Notes: a model not told the origin generated them from the letters alone. Positions 12,442 through 25,333 are shown, counted from the first letter of the stretch. The stretch is 64,000 nucleotides of DNA from Mermis nigrescens (GCA_036768485.1 JAVLUZ010000143.1:739625-803624); one strand, 5' to 3'. Numbers and translations: made by a program.

Positions 12442-13852
12442 ATGATTACTACACGAACCGAAGAAGAGCAGTTATGTTCTGTCATACACAAAACCATAGA
12501 TGCACAAAGTCAAGGTCGGCGGTGTATGCAGAATCCCAGAGATGGAGATCAGCATATTTAGAGTTTGAGCCTTTTTTGCTAGTCGATTGACAAAAATTGT
12601 CAAAACATTTGCATAAACAGATTTTAAATGGTAAGACAACGATTCATCAAGCATTTCCAGCCCCTTCGATTGCATTATGTCTTTCTGACGAAAATGTAGA
12701 AATTAATCAATCCGGCCGATAAATTTTAGTTTTTTTAGTCCATTTTGACACATGTTGGGCAAACAAGACAAAAAATTATTAGTTTTGACATTATTACTGC
12801 TCTTGCCAATCATAAATGATGCAGAAAATGCTTCGTCATCTCATAATCGCCTTATGGCACTCCTCTGTCTGATCCACGGGAGTAATATGCCCTCACTACT
12901 TTTATGTGCATGCATGCCTGCACGAAGCCCTCATTATCTTAGCCCAATATCAGCTTTACTAGTTACACATATATTGAACGAATTAGACTCAAACAACGAT
13001 AAAGACATCTAAAGCAAACTAAATATAAGGACAATAATTATAATCGTCATATGCCTATCGGCTCCATTATGAGGAACAACAGTAGGCTTAGGCTCAGACA
13101 TTTTAGTAATTTAGAACAAGTGATTTAAAAATGAGTGAATTTTAATTCAATCTGGAAAATAATCCGTAAGAAGATTATTTTTCGATCGAAGACTAGAGGA
13201 AACTTCGAGGACAAAAAGACAATATCAATTCTTCGTCAAAATTATAGGAGTCAGTGTCGAATCCCGCATTTTCTGACAAGGGCAGAGCTCCAAATTTTTC
13301 CAATAATGCCGATATTGTCCAAAAAAATCCGTTCATCAAGCTTAAAGTATCGGGTTTTTTCGTCTTTTGGTGGGCAGAATCATTTGTCATAAGAAAAAAG
13401 TTAGAAACTTTTTGTGTTTTTAGGAAAAACGCGCAAAATTAGTGGAAAAATCGGCACGAAGAATCGAAAAGATAATCGAGAAATCATTGTAAGAACCAAA
13501 AAGTCCTTGTTCTGAACATAAGCTACTCAACTGACGTAATAATGAAGTTTTTAGAACGCCAAGAAAGTCAGTAATTGTCATTAACGAGTAGAACCCGGCG
13601 CAAAGCGCCGGAAAAAATCGAAAAACCTTGTGACGACAAGGGGAAGGGCGGCCGCCCCCTCTTAATCCGTGTCTGGATGGAGAAGTTAAAAGGTAAATTC
13701 TAAAGTGATTAAGCTAGCGCCGACCTCGAGCAAAATTAAGGCCCAAAACAGATGAAAATTGTAAATTTTATTCAAAAGCGATTCAACTCAAATAGAAACT
13801 GTGAAATAACTTAGTTTAAACGCTGTTATGACACCTCCGCAATGACTGCTAA
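12442..13852. other. unassigned region with an R-element 3' fragment
   Basis: No exon recognised. An 86-codon open frame at 12752-13012 (plus) begins with a hydrophobic stretch but has no family resemblance or splice context. A near hairpin word (GGCGCAAAGCGCC) at about 13595 is followed by GGGCGGCCGCCCCCTCTTAATCCG, the typical right end of an R element, whose left part is missing. Confidence 0.5.
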
Positions 13853-13860
13853 TTGCTGAC

Positions 13861-14101
13861 CATACATGGAGAGCAACAAATTCCTGGGGAGAGGTCTGAA
13901 AATCTTCAAAGATTCAAAAAGTGCTAAAAAGGAATGATAAAAGGGCAAGAAAACACAATTTTTCGACGTCTCTCATCAAGCTCTATCCACTGGCGTACAA
14001 AATCGCGCTAAAAATTCTTTACGAAAATTTAGTTCTGGGTGTCTGTTGAGCTTTGAGTCTTCCACATTCTGAATGATTCAGAATCTCCAGGCCCATGTGT
14101 G
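13861..14101 (+). mobile_element. G-family MITE
   Basis: 241 bp from CATACATGGAGAGC to CCCATGTGTG. Flanks TTGCTGAC and ATGCTGAA match at 6 of 8. Internal phrase CATCAAGCTCTATCCACTGG identifies the family. Confidence 0.75.
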
Positions 14102-14247
14102 ATGCTGAATCCCGTAAAATGCTGCTGACACCAATAAAAATTTCAATTCTGCGAAAGCAAACCGAAGGAGACCACTGTATTTCTACTTTTTTGTTGAAGA
14201 AAAAACAACACCATCAGAAACGTCAAAAACAATTTTTGACGCGTAAC

Positions 14248-15284
14248 CAGTGTTTTTTTACAAGGTCCGTTTGTACATGTAAAAAGATGGTCCCCAAAAG
14301 TCTTTGTACATTTTGTACATGCAAATTTTTGTGTACTATAATATAGTACAGTGGCGATTTTAGTGTGGTAAAACAGGGTTTTCGATCTTTGGTAAAGTAT
14401 TGTAGTCAATTTTTGGGTTTCTGATGCCAAAAATTACTGAAAATTTTGTCAGAAAGGCGCGAAGCGCCGAAAAATTTTACATTTTTCCATTCTAAATGCA
14501 AATTCTGCCATTTTAAAGATATATAGGACAAACAATTACTCATATCGGCGCGAAGTGTTGAAAGGTTCTGGGAATTTTACACCTTTTTACAGTTTTTGTC
14601 TCCCAAAAAATCTTTGTATATTTTGTACACAAATTTTTGGGTACTATAATATGGTACACTAGCGATTTTAGTGTAAAAAAACAGAGTTGTTCGACTTTTG
14701 GTAGTGTTTTAGCGAATTTCTGGGTTTCTGACGCCAGAAATTACTGAAAAATGTATTAAAACGGCGCGAAGCGCCGAAAAATTTGACATTTTTCCACTCT
14801 AAATGCAACTTCTTCCATTTTAAACATACATATAGGACAAATAATTACTCATTTGAATTTTACACCTTTTTACAGTTTTTGTCTTCCCAAAAATCTTTGT
14901 GCATTTTGTAGACACAAATTTTTAGGTACTATAATATGGTACATTAGCGATTTTAGTGTGGTAAAAACAGAGTTGTTCGACTTTTGGTAGTGTATTTTTA
15001 CTAATTTCTGGGTCTCTAAGGGCAAAAATCACTAAGAATCGTCTTAAAAGGGCGCGTACGCCGAAAAATTTGACATTTTTCCTTTTGAAATGCAATTTTT
15101 GCCATTATAAAGATATGTAGAACACACAGTTACTCATTTCGGCGCGAAGCGCCGAAAATTTTTGCGAATTTCAGACCTTTTTTACAATTTTTGTCTACCC
15201 AAAAATCGTTGTACATGTACAAAGACGGTCTCGAAAAGTCTTTGTACATCGGGAAAAATCTTTGCCAAATACAAAAAAACACTG
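14248..15284 (+). mobile_element. C-family MITE, three-module form
   Basis: 1037 bp from CAGTGTTTTTTTACAAGG to ACAAAAAAACACTG. It has a perfect 8-bp TSD CGCGTAAC (14240-14247, 15285-15292). The interior holds three diverged copies of a ~300-bp module, each with ACTATAATATGGTACA, GCGATTTTAGTGTGGTAAAA and a hairpin word. Exact hairpin words are at 14456-14468, 14763-14775 and 15141-15153. Compare shorter copies at 25578 and 42604. Confidence 0.92.
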
Positions 15285-15556
15285 CGCGTAACCAACGTTT
15301 TCAGGTTCAAAAAGAACATAAGCAAGATTTTTTAGATTTGACCCCTTCGAATTCTCATGCTGTGTGTACCGAATGTCATAAAATGATAGGCCCCCTTCAG
15401 ACTTCGACTTCTATGCGTCATGGAAAAATATACAAATACCATATTATAGAGTATTCAATTCTGGTTTAAATGCTTAACTTTTCAAAACGCAATCTACATC
15501 ATTTAATTTTTTATTGACTAGAAATAAAACCCATCTAAGTTTTTAAATTCTCACGA

Positions 15557-16238
<682 letters not shown>

Positions 16239-16583
16239 CTCCGATTCATTAACATTTAGATGTTCAAGTCTCCGTGCAATGCCGCCGTTATCCAACAAAT
16301 CGATAGCTGACCAAAAAACAACGCGTATATTTTGTTCATTAAAATAGCGGCACCAAATTTCGCGTTGTTTCTCAGTCAAAAAATCGGCCTTGTTCAACAG
16401 AAGAACATTAATCTTTCGAGAATCCAAGTCTTTAACGTAGTCCTCCAGATCTTCGTTTCGAAATAACAATGGATCTCTTGAGTCCAAAATTTGGACTACA
16501 ACGTGACTACGTTCAATCACGCGCCACAATTGACGCCATATTTCGATATTTCGTTCGAATGGGGTCAAAACCACTTTTTCGTT
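16239..16583 (-). CDS. LSG1: LSG1 exon 2 (large-subunit GTPase 1)
   Basis: LSG1 is the cytoplasmic circularly permuted GTPase that releases the export adaptor NMD3 from 60S ribosomal subunits. This 345-bp exon encodes residues 157-271. It contains the family-typical VLTPFERNIEIWRQLWRVIE, then DSRDPLLFRNEDLE, the G4 motif NKAD at about residue 220 and FWSA (G5-like). In permuted GTPases G4/G5 precede G1, so G1-G3 should be in later exons, which are not seen. The acceptor is TTTTATAG before AACGAA and the donor GAG/GTAAAG, both phase 0. Read-through past the donor gives only ten more codons before a stop. No frame damage. Confidence 0.93.
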
Positions 16584-17044
16584 CTATAAAAACCGAATGA
16601 ATGCAAGCTGAGCTTGATTATTTCGAAACTAGCTTTGAATCATACACATTATCGTCAAAATTTTTGTAGATATGCGGTTATCCTCAAAAGCCAATGTTAA
16701 ATACAAAAAGAACGCTAGATTTAGTTAATATACGTAGAACCAAAGTTTGTTCGAAGGAAAACTTGTAAGATCTCTGTACACGTACAACAAGGAACGTACA
16801 AAATGTAAACAAGGAATCGGAATCATTTAAAAAATATAGACTGCCTTAATGAAAAATTTTAAAAATTTGAAGAACAAAATTTAACAAAGTCAATGGTTTA
16901 CTCGGCTACGTTGGACTAAAAAGCAGCTTGAATATTAGGACATCTTTAGAACTACCTCAGCTGATCGTTAACAATCCATCCGCCTTATCTTTCCATAAAA
17001 TTTTACACTCTTTTCTTAGGAGGTCGAAACCTAGCCTTCACGTG

Positions 17045-17439
17045 CATAGGTGCGAAAGGTCAAACTTTCAGAGTGGGTGAAAACCATAAATTGGTTGATA
17101 GCTAAGCGCTTCGTAAAAACGATTATATAGCCTTTTGGAGCTCAGAAAACTAGCTATACAGCCTTTTTGGATTCACAAACATAGCAATATAGCCTTTTTG
17201 GACTAAAAATAGCTATTTAGCCCTTTTTGGAGTCAAGAAAATAGCTATATATCCTTTTGAAACTCAGAAAAGACAACTATATAGCATTTCTGAGCTCATA
17301 CGGTATTATATAGCTAATTTTCTGAGCCCAAAAAAGGTTATACAGCAATGCTTTTTCGGCTAAAATGGCTGTATAGCTATCAGTTTTCTCAGAGCTCAGG
17401 GGGAGTAATACCCCCTCTCACCCCCCATGCTCTTGTATG
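17045..17439. mobile_element. V-like element with AGCTATATAGCC minisatellite
   Basis: 395 bp from CATAGGTGCGAAAGGTC to CCATGCTCTTGTATG. Flanks TTCACGTG and TACGCGTG agree at 6 of 8. The interior (about 17119-17400) is a ~42-bp tandem repeat of AGCTATATAGCCTTTTTGG with CTCAGAAAA. Confidence 0.72.
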
Positions 17440-17621
17440 TACGCGTGTATTTCATTTCTGGAAGTAGCCCACACACAGTTGTAAAATCAGGAAATGAAGC
17501 AGTGTTTGGGCCCAAATTAGCACACATTTCAAAGAATTGAGCATTAAAATGTGGCGGCACTATTCAACTTGATCACATGACGCCACCATTCCCGTTTAAA
17601 TTGTGGAATTAGAATTTTCTA

Positions 17622-18042
17622 CATAGGTGCACAAGGTCAGGGTCGGTAGGGGGGTGAAATCCCAAAAATCCAAAACAGTAAATTTAACGTTCACGAATTT
17701 TCTTGTTTTCTAAACGAACAAAATGGTCAAAATAGCCTATAAAACGTCTTTTTGTGCTAATTTCGCATCTCTATAGCATTTGTAGTCCATTTTAACTGCA
17801 TTATATAACTTTTAACACTTAAAAATACGAGAATTGATCAATTTTTGGCACTTTTTTGGAAATGCTACGTAAAAAGTACTAATCGGCGCAAAGCGCCGGA
17901 AAATTTTGACATTTTTACTGCTTTTGACATTGAAAATGATGCGAAAAAACGTTCCATCAGCTCAAAATCACCGGGCAGTACATGTCTAGCTGACCCTTCA
18001 GCGGAAGGTAATACCCTATCACACCCCCCATGTACATGTATG
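17622..18042. mobile_element. V-family element in LSG1 intron 1
   Basis: 421 bp from CATAGGTGCACAAGGTC to CATGTACATGTATG. Flanks ATTTTCTA and ATTTTATA match at 7 of 8. It shares GGGGGGTGAAATCCCAAAA with the V copy at 30781. A variant hairpin word GGCGCAAAGCGCC is near 17883. Confidence 0.8.
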
Positions 18043-18491
18043 ATTTTATATCAAATTCATCCACATGAAAATTCTGGGTTACAGTTTGCTATGTCACATC
18101 GCGAAAATGAGTTTTTGCTTTCGGAACAATGACAATCTGCTTACATTTAAAATTCAGTCATCGTAGGACATACTAAATATCATTTCTAACATTAAACATT
18201 AAAGAGCCCAGAAAGTTGCATCAAATATTTTTTGTGGCTGATCTTCCCTATTGCACTGCAACAGAAAATCTGCGTGGCGAGTTGTATGGGGCGACTTGTG
18301 ATTGGGGTCGAATTGTGGGGGAAGGGGGAAATCGTGGGGCCGACAAATTATCCGCAAACCCATTTGCACACTGTATTTAATTTGGAAGAATGAGCTGCTA
18401 CTTTAAACCGAAACTCTCGTTCTGATGTTCACTAGTATATTAACTGAATTGTTATTTTCTGTATAGCTCCTGTCGACTCGGTATGTAGGTA

Positions 18492-19075
18492 CAGGGGCGT
18501 GCGTTACCAGCCAGACGGGCGGGGGGCCCCGAAATGATAAAATATTTTTATTTTTCACAGGAAAAAATTGAAAATTCTCGAAGTCTACTAATAGGACAGC
18601 CAAAATGCGTTCTTAGCACACTTCTGAGCTAATAAACTAAAAATTTTCGGGAGCTTCGCGCCGGATTTCTTATTTTCTATCTCATTTCTTACCTTAGAAG
18701 ACCAGATTTGATTTGAAAATAACGAATATGTCAAAATTTTTCGACGCCGATTTATTATTTTCTGCATTAGTTTTCTTTGCAAAACTGCAAAATTAAATGC
18801 AAAGACAAGAATTTCGAATGTTTTGCAGTCAAGCTTTAGCTTGATATTAAGAAATTAGTCAATCAAATAGCTTAAAGGACAGATTTTTGATATCCAGTTT
18901 AAAATCACGCAAGAAAATTTTCAAATTCTTACTAAATTTTTTCTTCACCATAACATAGATCTCGTCGGAAAGGCTCAAAAATGCCATTATTTTCGCGTAT
19001 CTCCTGATGGTTCATGAGATATAGGACTTCAAAAATTGTGCCCCCCCCCGAAATAAAATCCTGCTTACGCCCCTT
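18492..19075. mobile_element. T-family element in LSG1 intron 1
   Basis: About 584 bp with ends CAGGGGCGTGCGTTACCAG and CTGCTTACGCCCCTT. Flanks TGTAGGTA and GGTAGGTA match at 7 of 8, although local TAGG repetition makes the right boundary uncertain by a base or two. It is related to the copy at 58484-58854 through the shared interior GAGCTAATAA and TTCGCGCC. Confidence 0.72.
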
Positions 19076-19174
19076 GGTAGGTAGGTACTAATAATGAGAC
19101 GAATAATATAAAAACGGCTGAAAACAACAGTGAAAAATAATAAGACCATTGATGAGAGATACTAAATTAAGCAC

Positions 19175-19642
19175 CTCTTCCAGCTCGGCCAACTGACGTC
19201 TCCAAGACAGAAAAGCCTCTGTTTCCGCTTTTTGTAACTGCTCAACAGTCATTCCTTTTCCCCAAGCAGGCCTCCTTGGAATTTTCAGCAGATGACCATA
19301 TGTTTCTTGATAAGCGGACATTGTTTTCTGATTTTGCACAGCCGACAAGGAGCCTATTAACTTGTTTGGTTCCGAATCAATCAATGACAAATTAGTACGC
19401 TGAGCCGTAAATTCCGTGCCGGCCAACTGAGCCTTTGTCAAAAAGTCGTCAAGATCATTCTGTTCCGTAATGGATTGTATCTGACGATTTTTCTCATCGG
19501 TATTAGAAATAACAGTCTTATTAATGTCCTCTTCTCCTATTTTTAACTTATGACGCTTGCGTTTAGCAGCAGGCAAATTTTCACGGGCATTAACGACAGC
19601 TCGACCTAAGCCATCAGAAGCTTTAGCGCTCTTCCTTCCCAT
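19175..19642 (-). CDS. LSG1: LSG1 exon 1 (N-terminus)
   Basis: 468 bp, 156 codons, starting MGRKSAKASDGLGRAVVNAR. The initiator agrees with the family's MGRR/MGKK...LGRAL start. A basic stretch (residues 25-35) is followed by SITEQNDLDDFLTKAQLAGT, the most conserved N-terminal LSG1 motif, then IPRRPAWGKGMT and FLSWRRQLAELEE, where the exon stops at GAG/GTGCTT (phase 0). Joining to exon 2 gives ...LAELEE-NEKVVLTPFERN, which matches the family without a gap. Upstream, about 240 bp of AT-rich sequence separates the start codon from an R element; any promoter must lie there or within the repeats. Confidence 0.95.
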
Positions 19643-20802
19643 AATGAAAAAATTAAAATTCTTCGGTCCTAAAAAATCAAAGTTTTAAGGAGGCAAAAAG
19701 GCACAGAGACAACAGAAATTTTACGAGGAAAATATCAAATCGAAACTGTTCTACTTAACTACTCAAACTTTCCTGAGATTGAGTTATAAGTTTCTATATT
19801 ATGAATGTAATGTTCTATAGGTCATAAATTTTTCAGGTTACAAATAGGAAATGAAGGGATAAATTACTCCCGCTGAAAAGCATGGGCGGATTTAGGGGGG
19901 GGCTGCCAACCCATTGGCAAAAAAAATAGTTGACGAGATGAAGAATAGATAGGTACCTATATAATTTGCAATGATTTTTGGTCGTAACTGATCATAAATC
20001 CTCGAATTTTTCCGGCATTCCGCCACGAACAACACCTGCTATTGACATTTATTTACTTTCTTGGCGACCTAGAAGCAGTGATCGGACCGAGGGTACTTTT
20101 TCGACCCTCGGCCTCGGCCGAGGCGACTTAAAATCCTTGCCTCGGCCGAGGGTAATGCCGAGGGTCAAGCTTATATACCTACCTATACCCATAAATAGTA
20201 CTCTTAGAATATTTTGTATGCACATGAGCTAGAGAATAATCGTAATATTAAATACTTTATCGAATGTCAAACAATTCATTTTTATTTTCAATAATATTAG
20301 ATTAAATGTGTGAAGGATTCATTGAATTAAGTCAGCAGCATGAAAGCATACCTAATTTAACAAGTTGCCGTTGATGAAGACTTGGAAAAGTTGATGAAAA
20401 AATATGGCTGAACAAGCACTTAAAAACTTTTATTACTATAAATAAGAAAACAGTGTCGAAGAAATAAACGAACAAACGAAATAAGCTAAGTAAAGACAGA
20501 ACTGTAGCCATTGTTGTGCTCGCTTTTGCAGTAATGCATGTTTAAACACGCTTTTTCGGTCATCCAATTCTGGTGTGGCAGGTAATATGGCGGAAACTGC
20601 ACTGTACTTTCCGATCACAGTTTCCCAAGGTCCAGAGTTGAGGGAAGGGTGAAATCCCGAAATGGGGGACCAGTAAATTAAGTAGTGTCTTTGTATTTTA
20701 TATAAATATATTTTTGAACATATTTTATATAAATATATTTTTAGACATACACATTTTTACATACTGCCAGTGTGTGACCTGCAACCGGCATGCAGTCCTA
20801 AA

Positions 20803-21189
20803 CAGTGTTTTTTTGTACAAGATACCTTTTTACGTGTACAAAGATGGTATCCAAAAGTCTTTGAACATTTTGTACATGCAAATTTTTGTGTACTATTATA
20901 GTATGGTACAGTAGCGATTTAGTGTGGTAAAACAGGGTTTTTCGACCTTTGGTAGTGTATCTTAGCTAATTCCTGGGTTTCTGAATATTTGGCATTTTTC
21001 CATTCTGAATGCAAATTATACTATTTTAAAGATATATAGGACAGACAATTACTGATGCGCCGGAAATTTTCGGAAATTTTACACCTTTTTACAGTTTTTG
21101 TCTCTCCAAAAATCTTTGTGCATGTACAAAGACGGTCCTGAAAAGATTTTGTACATTATGAAAAATCTTTGCCGAATACAAAAACCGTG
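20803..21189 (+). mobile_element. C-family MITE, shared with hAT1
   Basis: 387 bp, CAGTGTTTTTTTGTAC ... ATACAAAAACCGTG, with flanks GTCCTAAA and GCCCTAAA (7 of 8). The same site is occupied in hAT1 (7206-7589), so this insertion predates the split of the two V copies. Confidence 0.88.
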
Positions 21190-22182
21190 GCCCTAAATGT
21201 GATAATTCGGCTTGAATTTAGTTGATAATGTTAGTTCGGCGCTAAGCGCCGAAATTTTTATCAGCTTTTGATGGAATTTACACATAAAACTCGACTGAGA
21301 AAGCTAAAACAACTTGTACTACAAAATCAGAAATATTACAGATATTGTAATATGCCAATTAAATCTTGCAATAAGCACTACTGTGCTTAGAATTCCAATG
21401 CAACATAAGGATAAATTAGTCTATTTTATCTTTGAACGGCTAAAAAATGCAAAGTCATTAAATAGTACTTATTTTGCATAAAATTTTTAAAAACAGTATA
21501 AATAGATACAAAAGATATTTAAATCTGCATAAAGATGCCTAGATTACACAAAAATTGATTTTGGAGTGTTTATTTCCCCTGCTTCAATCTAAATACAGTA
21601 TATGAGCGATATTTTGCGCGAAGCGCCGAAAATTTTTTGAAATTTCCTAAAATATACTAAGAAACGATATAATTAATATCACTTTGTCCAAAAAAGTATT
21701 TTAACATTGTAGAAAAATGGCTCAAAAAAATGCACGAGCCGGAATTGAATTTTGGCAAAACCTGCATTTATTGGCCATTTTTAGGTGCGTTTTTGCGATT
21801 TTCGGCCGAAAATTCGTGATCATTTACCCCTCTCCATGTTTAACAGGGGGGGGGTTTGGGGAATTCCCCATCCACCCAGGGTTTGACGTCCTCCCCACAC
21901 CCTTCCCTCCAACGTCAGAAAATTTTGACCCAGTCTCTCCATTTTTGGCGAAAATTTGCGCTTTGTTGGCTATTTTTAGGAGCTTTTGCCATTTTTGACA
22001 TAAAATTAGAGTCGTTAATCCCTCCTCCTTCTAAAAATGGCCAGGGGACCCCTACCCGAAATTTCAAGCCGGTACATGTATGCCGAGGAGCCCCTCCCGA
22101 AAATTTTGAGGTGTTGCATGCTTGTTTTATAGTGATCGATAGTCTATTCACTCTTGCTTACATTCAAAAATACTGTATCGCC

Positions 22183-22944
22183 CAGTGTTTTTTTTTGTAC
22201 AAGGTCCGTTTGTACATGTACAAAGATGGTCCCCAAAAGTCTTTGTACATTTTGTACATGCAAATTTTTGTGTACTATAATATAGTACAGTAGCGATTTT
22301 AGTGTGGTAAAACAGGGTTTTCGATCTTTGGTAGTGTATTTTAGCTAATTTCTAGGTTTCTGACGCCAAAAATTACTAAAAATTATCTGAAAACGGCGCG
22401 AAGCGCCGAAAAATGCTGACATTTTTCCATTCTTAATGCAAATTCTGTCATTTTAAAGATATATAGGACAAATAATTTATCAGTTCGGAGCGAAGCGCCC
22501 GAAAATTGTGGGAATTTTACATCTTTTTACAGTTTTTGTCTTCCTAAAAATCTTTGTACATTTTGTATACACAAAATTTTTGGGTACTATAATATGGTAC
22601 AGCAGCGATTTTAGTGTGGTAAAACAGAGTTCTTCGACTTTTCGTAGTGTGATTTAGCTAATTTCTGGGTCTCTAAGGGCAAAAATCACTAAGAATCGTC
22701 TTAAAACGGCGCGAAGCGCCGAAAAAATTTGACATTTTTACTTTTGAAATGCAATTTCTGCCATTATAAAGATATATAGAACACACAATTACTCATTTCG
22801 GCGCGAAGCGCCGAAATTTTTTCGAATTTTAGACCTTTTTTGCAATTTTTGGCTTCCCAAAAATCTTTGTACATGTACAAAGACGGTCCCGAAAAGTCTT
22901 TGTACATCGGGAAAAATCTTTGCCGAGTACAAAAAAAAACCGTG
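22183..22944 (+). mobile_element. C-family MITE, two-module form, hAT3 only
   Basis: 762 bp with flanks GTATCGCC and GTATCACC (7 of 8). hAT1 retains the empty site near 6195-6217 (reverse strand, TACTGTATCACTTCGTG), so this insertion is younger. Exact hairpin words are at 22395-22407, 22708-22720 and 22800-22812. Confidence 0.92.
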
Positions 22945-23546
22945 GTATCACCTCGTGAAATTCTAATAGTTAGCTGCACTTTTGCCATAGTAAAAATTAA
23001 CTTCAAAAATTATTCAAAAGGTTTTCACCAAAAATCGTCTGACAGTGACTTGAGTCTTGTACCCTGAGAGGAGGGTAATAATCCTCCCTCACCCCCTTTG
23101 GGAATGTGTTTCCGATCCATTTAGCGAGCATGAGAATTAAAACTTAGTCATCACATGAATAATAAATTGGCACTTTGCTGTATGTAACTTGGTGTAACTG
23201 GGTACGTGACTAAAACCATAAGAAAAGTCTATAGGTAAAAAATAGCCTGTGTACTGCAGATGCATTCTAAATAGTTGATATTCAACGGATATATTAAACT
23301 TATCCAAATTTGATTTTAAACCTCGGCGCCTCGGCACTTTTCAGCTTCGCCCTCGGCGCCGAGGCCGAGGCTCCGAAAAACGCCGAGGATTGCCGAGGCC
23401 GAGGAGCCTCGGTCCGATCACTGCCTAGAAGCCATATTTTTATGGGGGAATAGGTTTCTAAACGATTTCAGAAGCACAAACGAGTAGGTTTCTTCTATTT
23501 TCAAGCATAACTTATGAACATTTTCCATTAAATGCTATAAATACAG

Positions 23547-24700
23547 GCAGGCTCGTATCCAGGATTTAGTTTCGGGGGGGGGCAAAACCGAAATTTTTTC
23601 AAAACATAAGGGACCAAAGGATGAATTTTAGTTTGCTAATTTCGCTATCCGGGTACCTTAAATATGGTGAGAATCCAATGGGAATCATCTCATTTAGGGC
23701 TGATGGGCATACATGTTTTTTTGGCGGGGTTTGACCCCCGCAGAATAGCTGCTAACCCCAGCAAAATGAAGTGGCTGCGACCCCCCCCTCCCCACGCCAA
23801 TTGTCGGTTTGTGGGGAAAATTGTGAAATGTGTGTTTTTCAAGCGTTTTTAGCTCATTTTGGGCTCAAAAGTCCCAAACTTTTGGCGCTTCGCGCCATGT
23901 AAACATTGTTTGACTATACTTTGTTCAATTTTCTCGCCAAAGGGGTTCGTGGCAAAGGGGTTCGTGGCAAAGGGGTTCGTGGGGGGTTCGTGGCAAAGGG
24001 GTTCGTGGCAAAGCTCTGAAAATTTTGTAGAAAGAGAACTTTTTTTGATTTTGATTTTGAGTCGTTCGTAAGGTTAAAATTTTAATAAAATCAGCCAAAT
24101 CATGGTACTGAATTCGCTCTAAAAATGGTCAAAGTTCATCAGCAAATTCATAATCATCGCCAAACAATGCTGTCATTCTTGCTGAACAGAAGACATAGGT
24201 AAAAGATGCAAAATACGCTTTAGATTAAATAGAGACTAAAAATCAAGTGTTTTAACCACACGCTTGGGACGTTTTTTTATCGATTTTCGGCTAAAAAAGC
24301 AAAGGGGAGTTAGAGAGAAAAATCATTCTCACATTTCATTTCGGAAGAGGCACGTGCTCCCTAATCCCTCGATTGATACTTACGGGTCTGAATAAAGGAA
24401 ATCGAGCATTAATTTAAGTTACTAAACGTCGTTATGCTTAAATTTTACAAATTTTCTGGCGCTTCGCACCATATTTCCCTTAAAATCAGAGAAATTTAGT
24501 AATTTTTTGAGCGAAATAGTCAAAATTTTTGAAATCTTTCGAAAAATGTAGCGCCAAAAATCTTTAATAAAAGAAGACAAAACAAAATGCCGAAAAAACA
24601 TTATTGCGCACGTGAAGGGCAAATTTGTGGACCTATTTATGACTGTTTACGGAAAAGTTGGGATACCGCCCCATACCTTGGCAATGGCCTGCCTTACCAA
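23547..24700. repeat. mixed repeat fragments with R-like 3' section
   Basis: Starts CAGGCTCGTATCCAGGATT, a family also seen at 3273 and 8716. It contains an exact hairpin word at 23884-23896 and the 15-bp minisatellite at 23937-24014. From about 24440 it runs into R-like sequence ending GGGATACCGCCCC. Boundaries are unresolved; no gene seen. Confidence 0.5.
23937..24014. repeat. 15-bp minisatellite AAAGGGGTTCGTGGC
   Basis: About five tandem units, one of them shortened to GGGGTTCGTGG. The repeating peptide KGFVA is an artefact. Confidence 0.92.
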
Positions 24701-25333
24701 TGATACCAGGAACAAAAAATTTCGATTAGTTGCCGTTTCGAAAAAAGGTTGGTTTTATTATATGACCGTTTACCTCGCAATTTTCAAATAAATAATGCGT
24801 ATCTTTGTGCCATCGTATGTAAGGGTAACGTCCCAGCATGGCCACCAGTCCCAACACGGCCACCGTCCCAACACGGCCACCGTCCCAATAGGAAATTTCC
24901 GGTTCCAGGTTTTTGAAAAAAATCGGTTCCGGTTCCGGTTCTTGGAGAACAAGAATTTCGGTTCCGGTTCCGGTTCTTGCGTAAGTTGGAACCGCCGGTT
25001 CCGGTTCTTCAACTCACGAGAACCGTCGGTTCCGCTTCCGGTTCTCGGTTCCTGTGTTAAAGTATGTACGCTCTTGATAGCCTGACTTCACCGGAACATA
25101 TGACGATGTAATCGAAAGATAAATTATTCAGGAAGCGTTGCACGTTCAAATTAGTTTTACGTCTAGTTGACAATTTACTTATAAATCACTGAATATTATC
25201 TATGTGTTTCTTAATTAGAGGATTATACGAAATCGAAATGCTTAATTCATGACGAAGATCTGCTGCAATAGTGGAAAGAGAAGTCGAAGAATTTGCCGAT
25301 TCTCGCGTTTATAGCTAAGCAGTATCTTGCAGC

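Larger units (their letters stand above)
16584..19174 (-). other. LSG1 intron 1, filled with MITEs
   Basis: 2591 bp, GTGCTT...TTATAG, phase 0. It contains two V-type elements (17045-17439, 17622-18042) and one T element (18492-19075). The remaining sequence is unassigned, and the intron core without insertions would be about 1.2 kb. Confidence 0.88.
20616..23108 (+). mobile_element. V element inside hAT3
   Basis: From CACAGTTTCCCAAGG to TTTGGGAATGTG, with perfect TSD TTTCCGAT at 20608-20615 and 23109-23116. It is 2493 bp because it contains two C elements. Several hairpin words lie inside. Confidence 0.9.
20076..23423 (-). mobile_element. hAT3: hAT element with perfect 8-bp TSD
   Basis: 3348 bp, CAGTGATCGGACCGAGGG ... 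CTCGGTCCGATCACTG, flanked by CCTAGAAG on both sides (20068-20075, 23424-23431). Its terminal zones carry CCTCGG words like hAT1, in reversed order. V (20616-23108) and two C elements lie inside; the core is about 850 bp. It encodes no transposase. Confidence 0.95.
19882..23546 (-). mobile_element. R element upstream of LSG1, split by hAT3
   Basis: Begins at ATGGGCGGATTTAGGGG and ends in the phrase AAATGCTATAAATACAGG. The 3348-bp hAT3 has split its GGCGACCTAGAAGCCATATT phrase. The unsplit version survives in the R copy at about 44512. Confidence 0.78.

Noticed and set aside
12752..13012. 86-codon frame with a hydrophobic N-terminus
   Set aside because: No family motif, no splice context, and surrounded by repeat debris; a chance frame is more likely.
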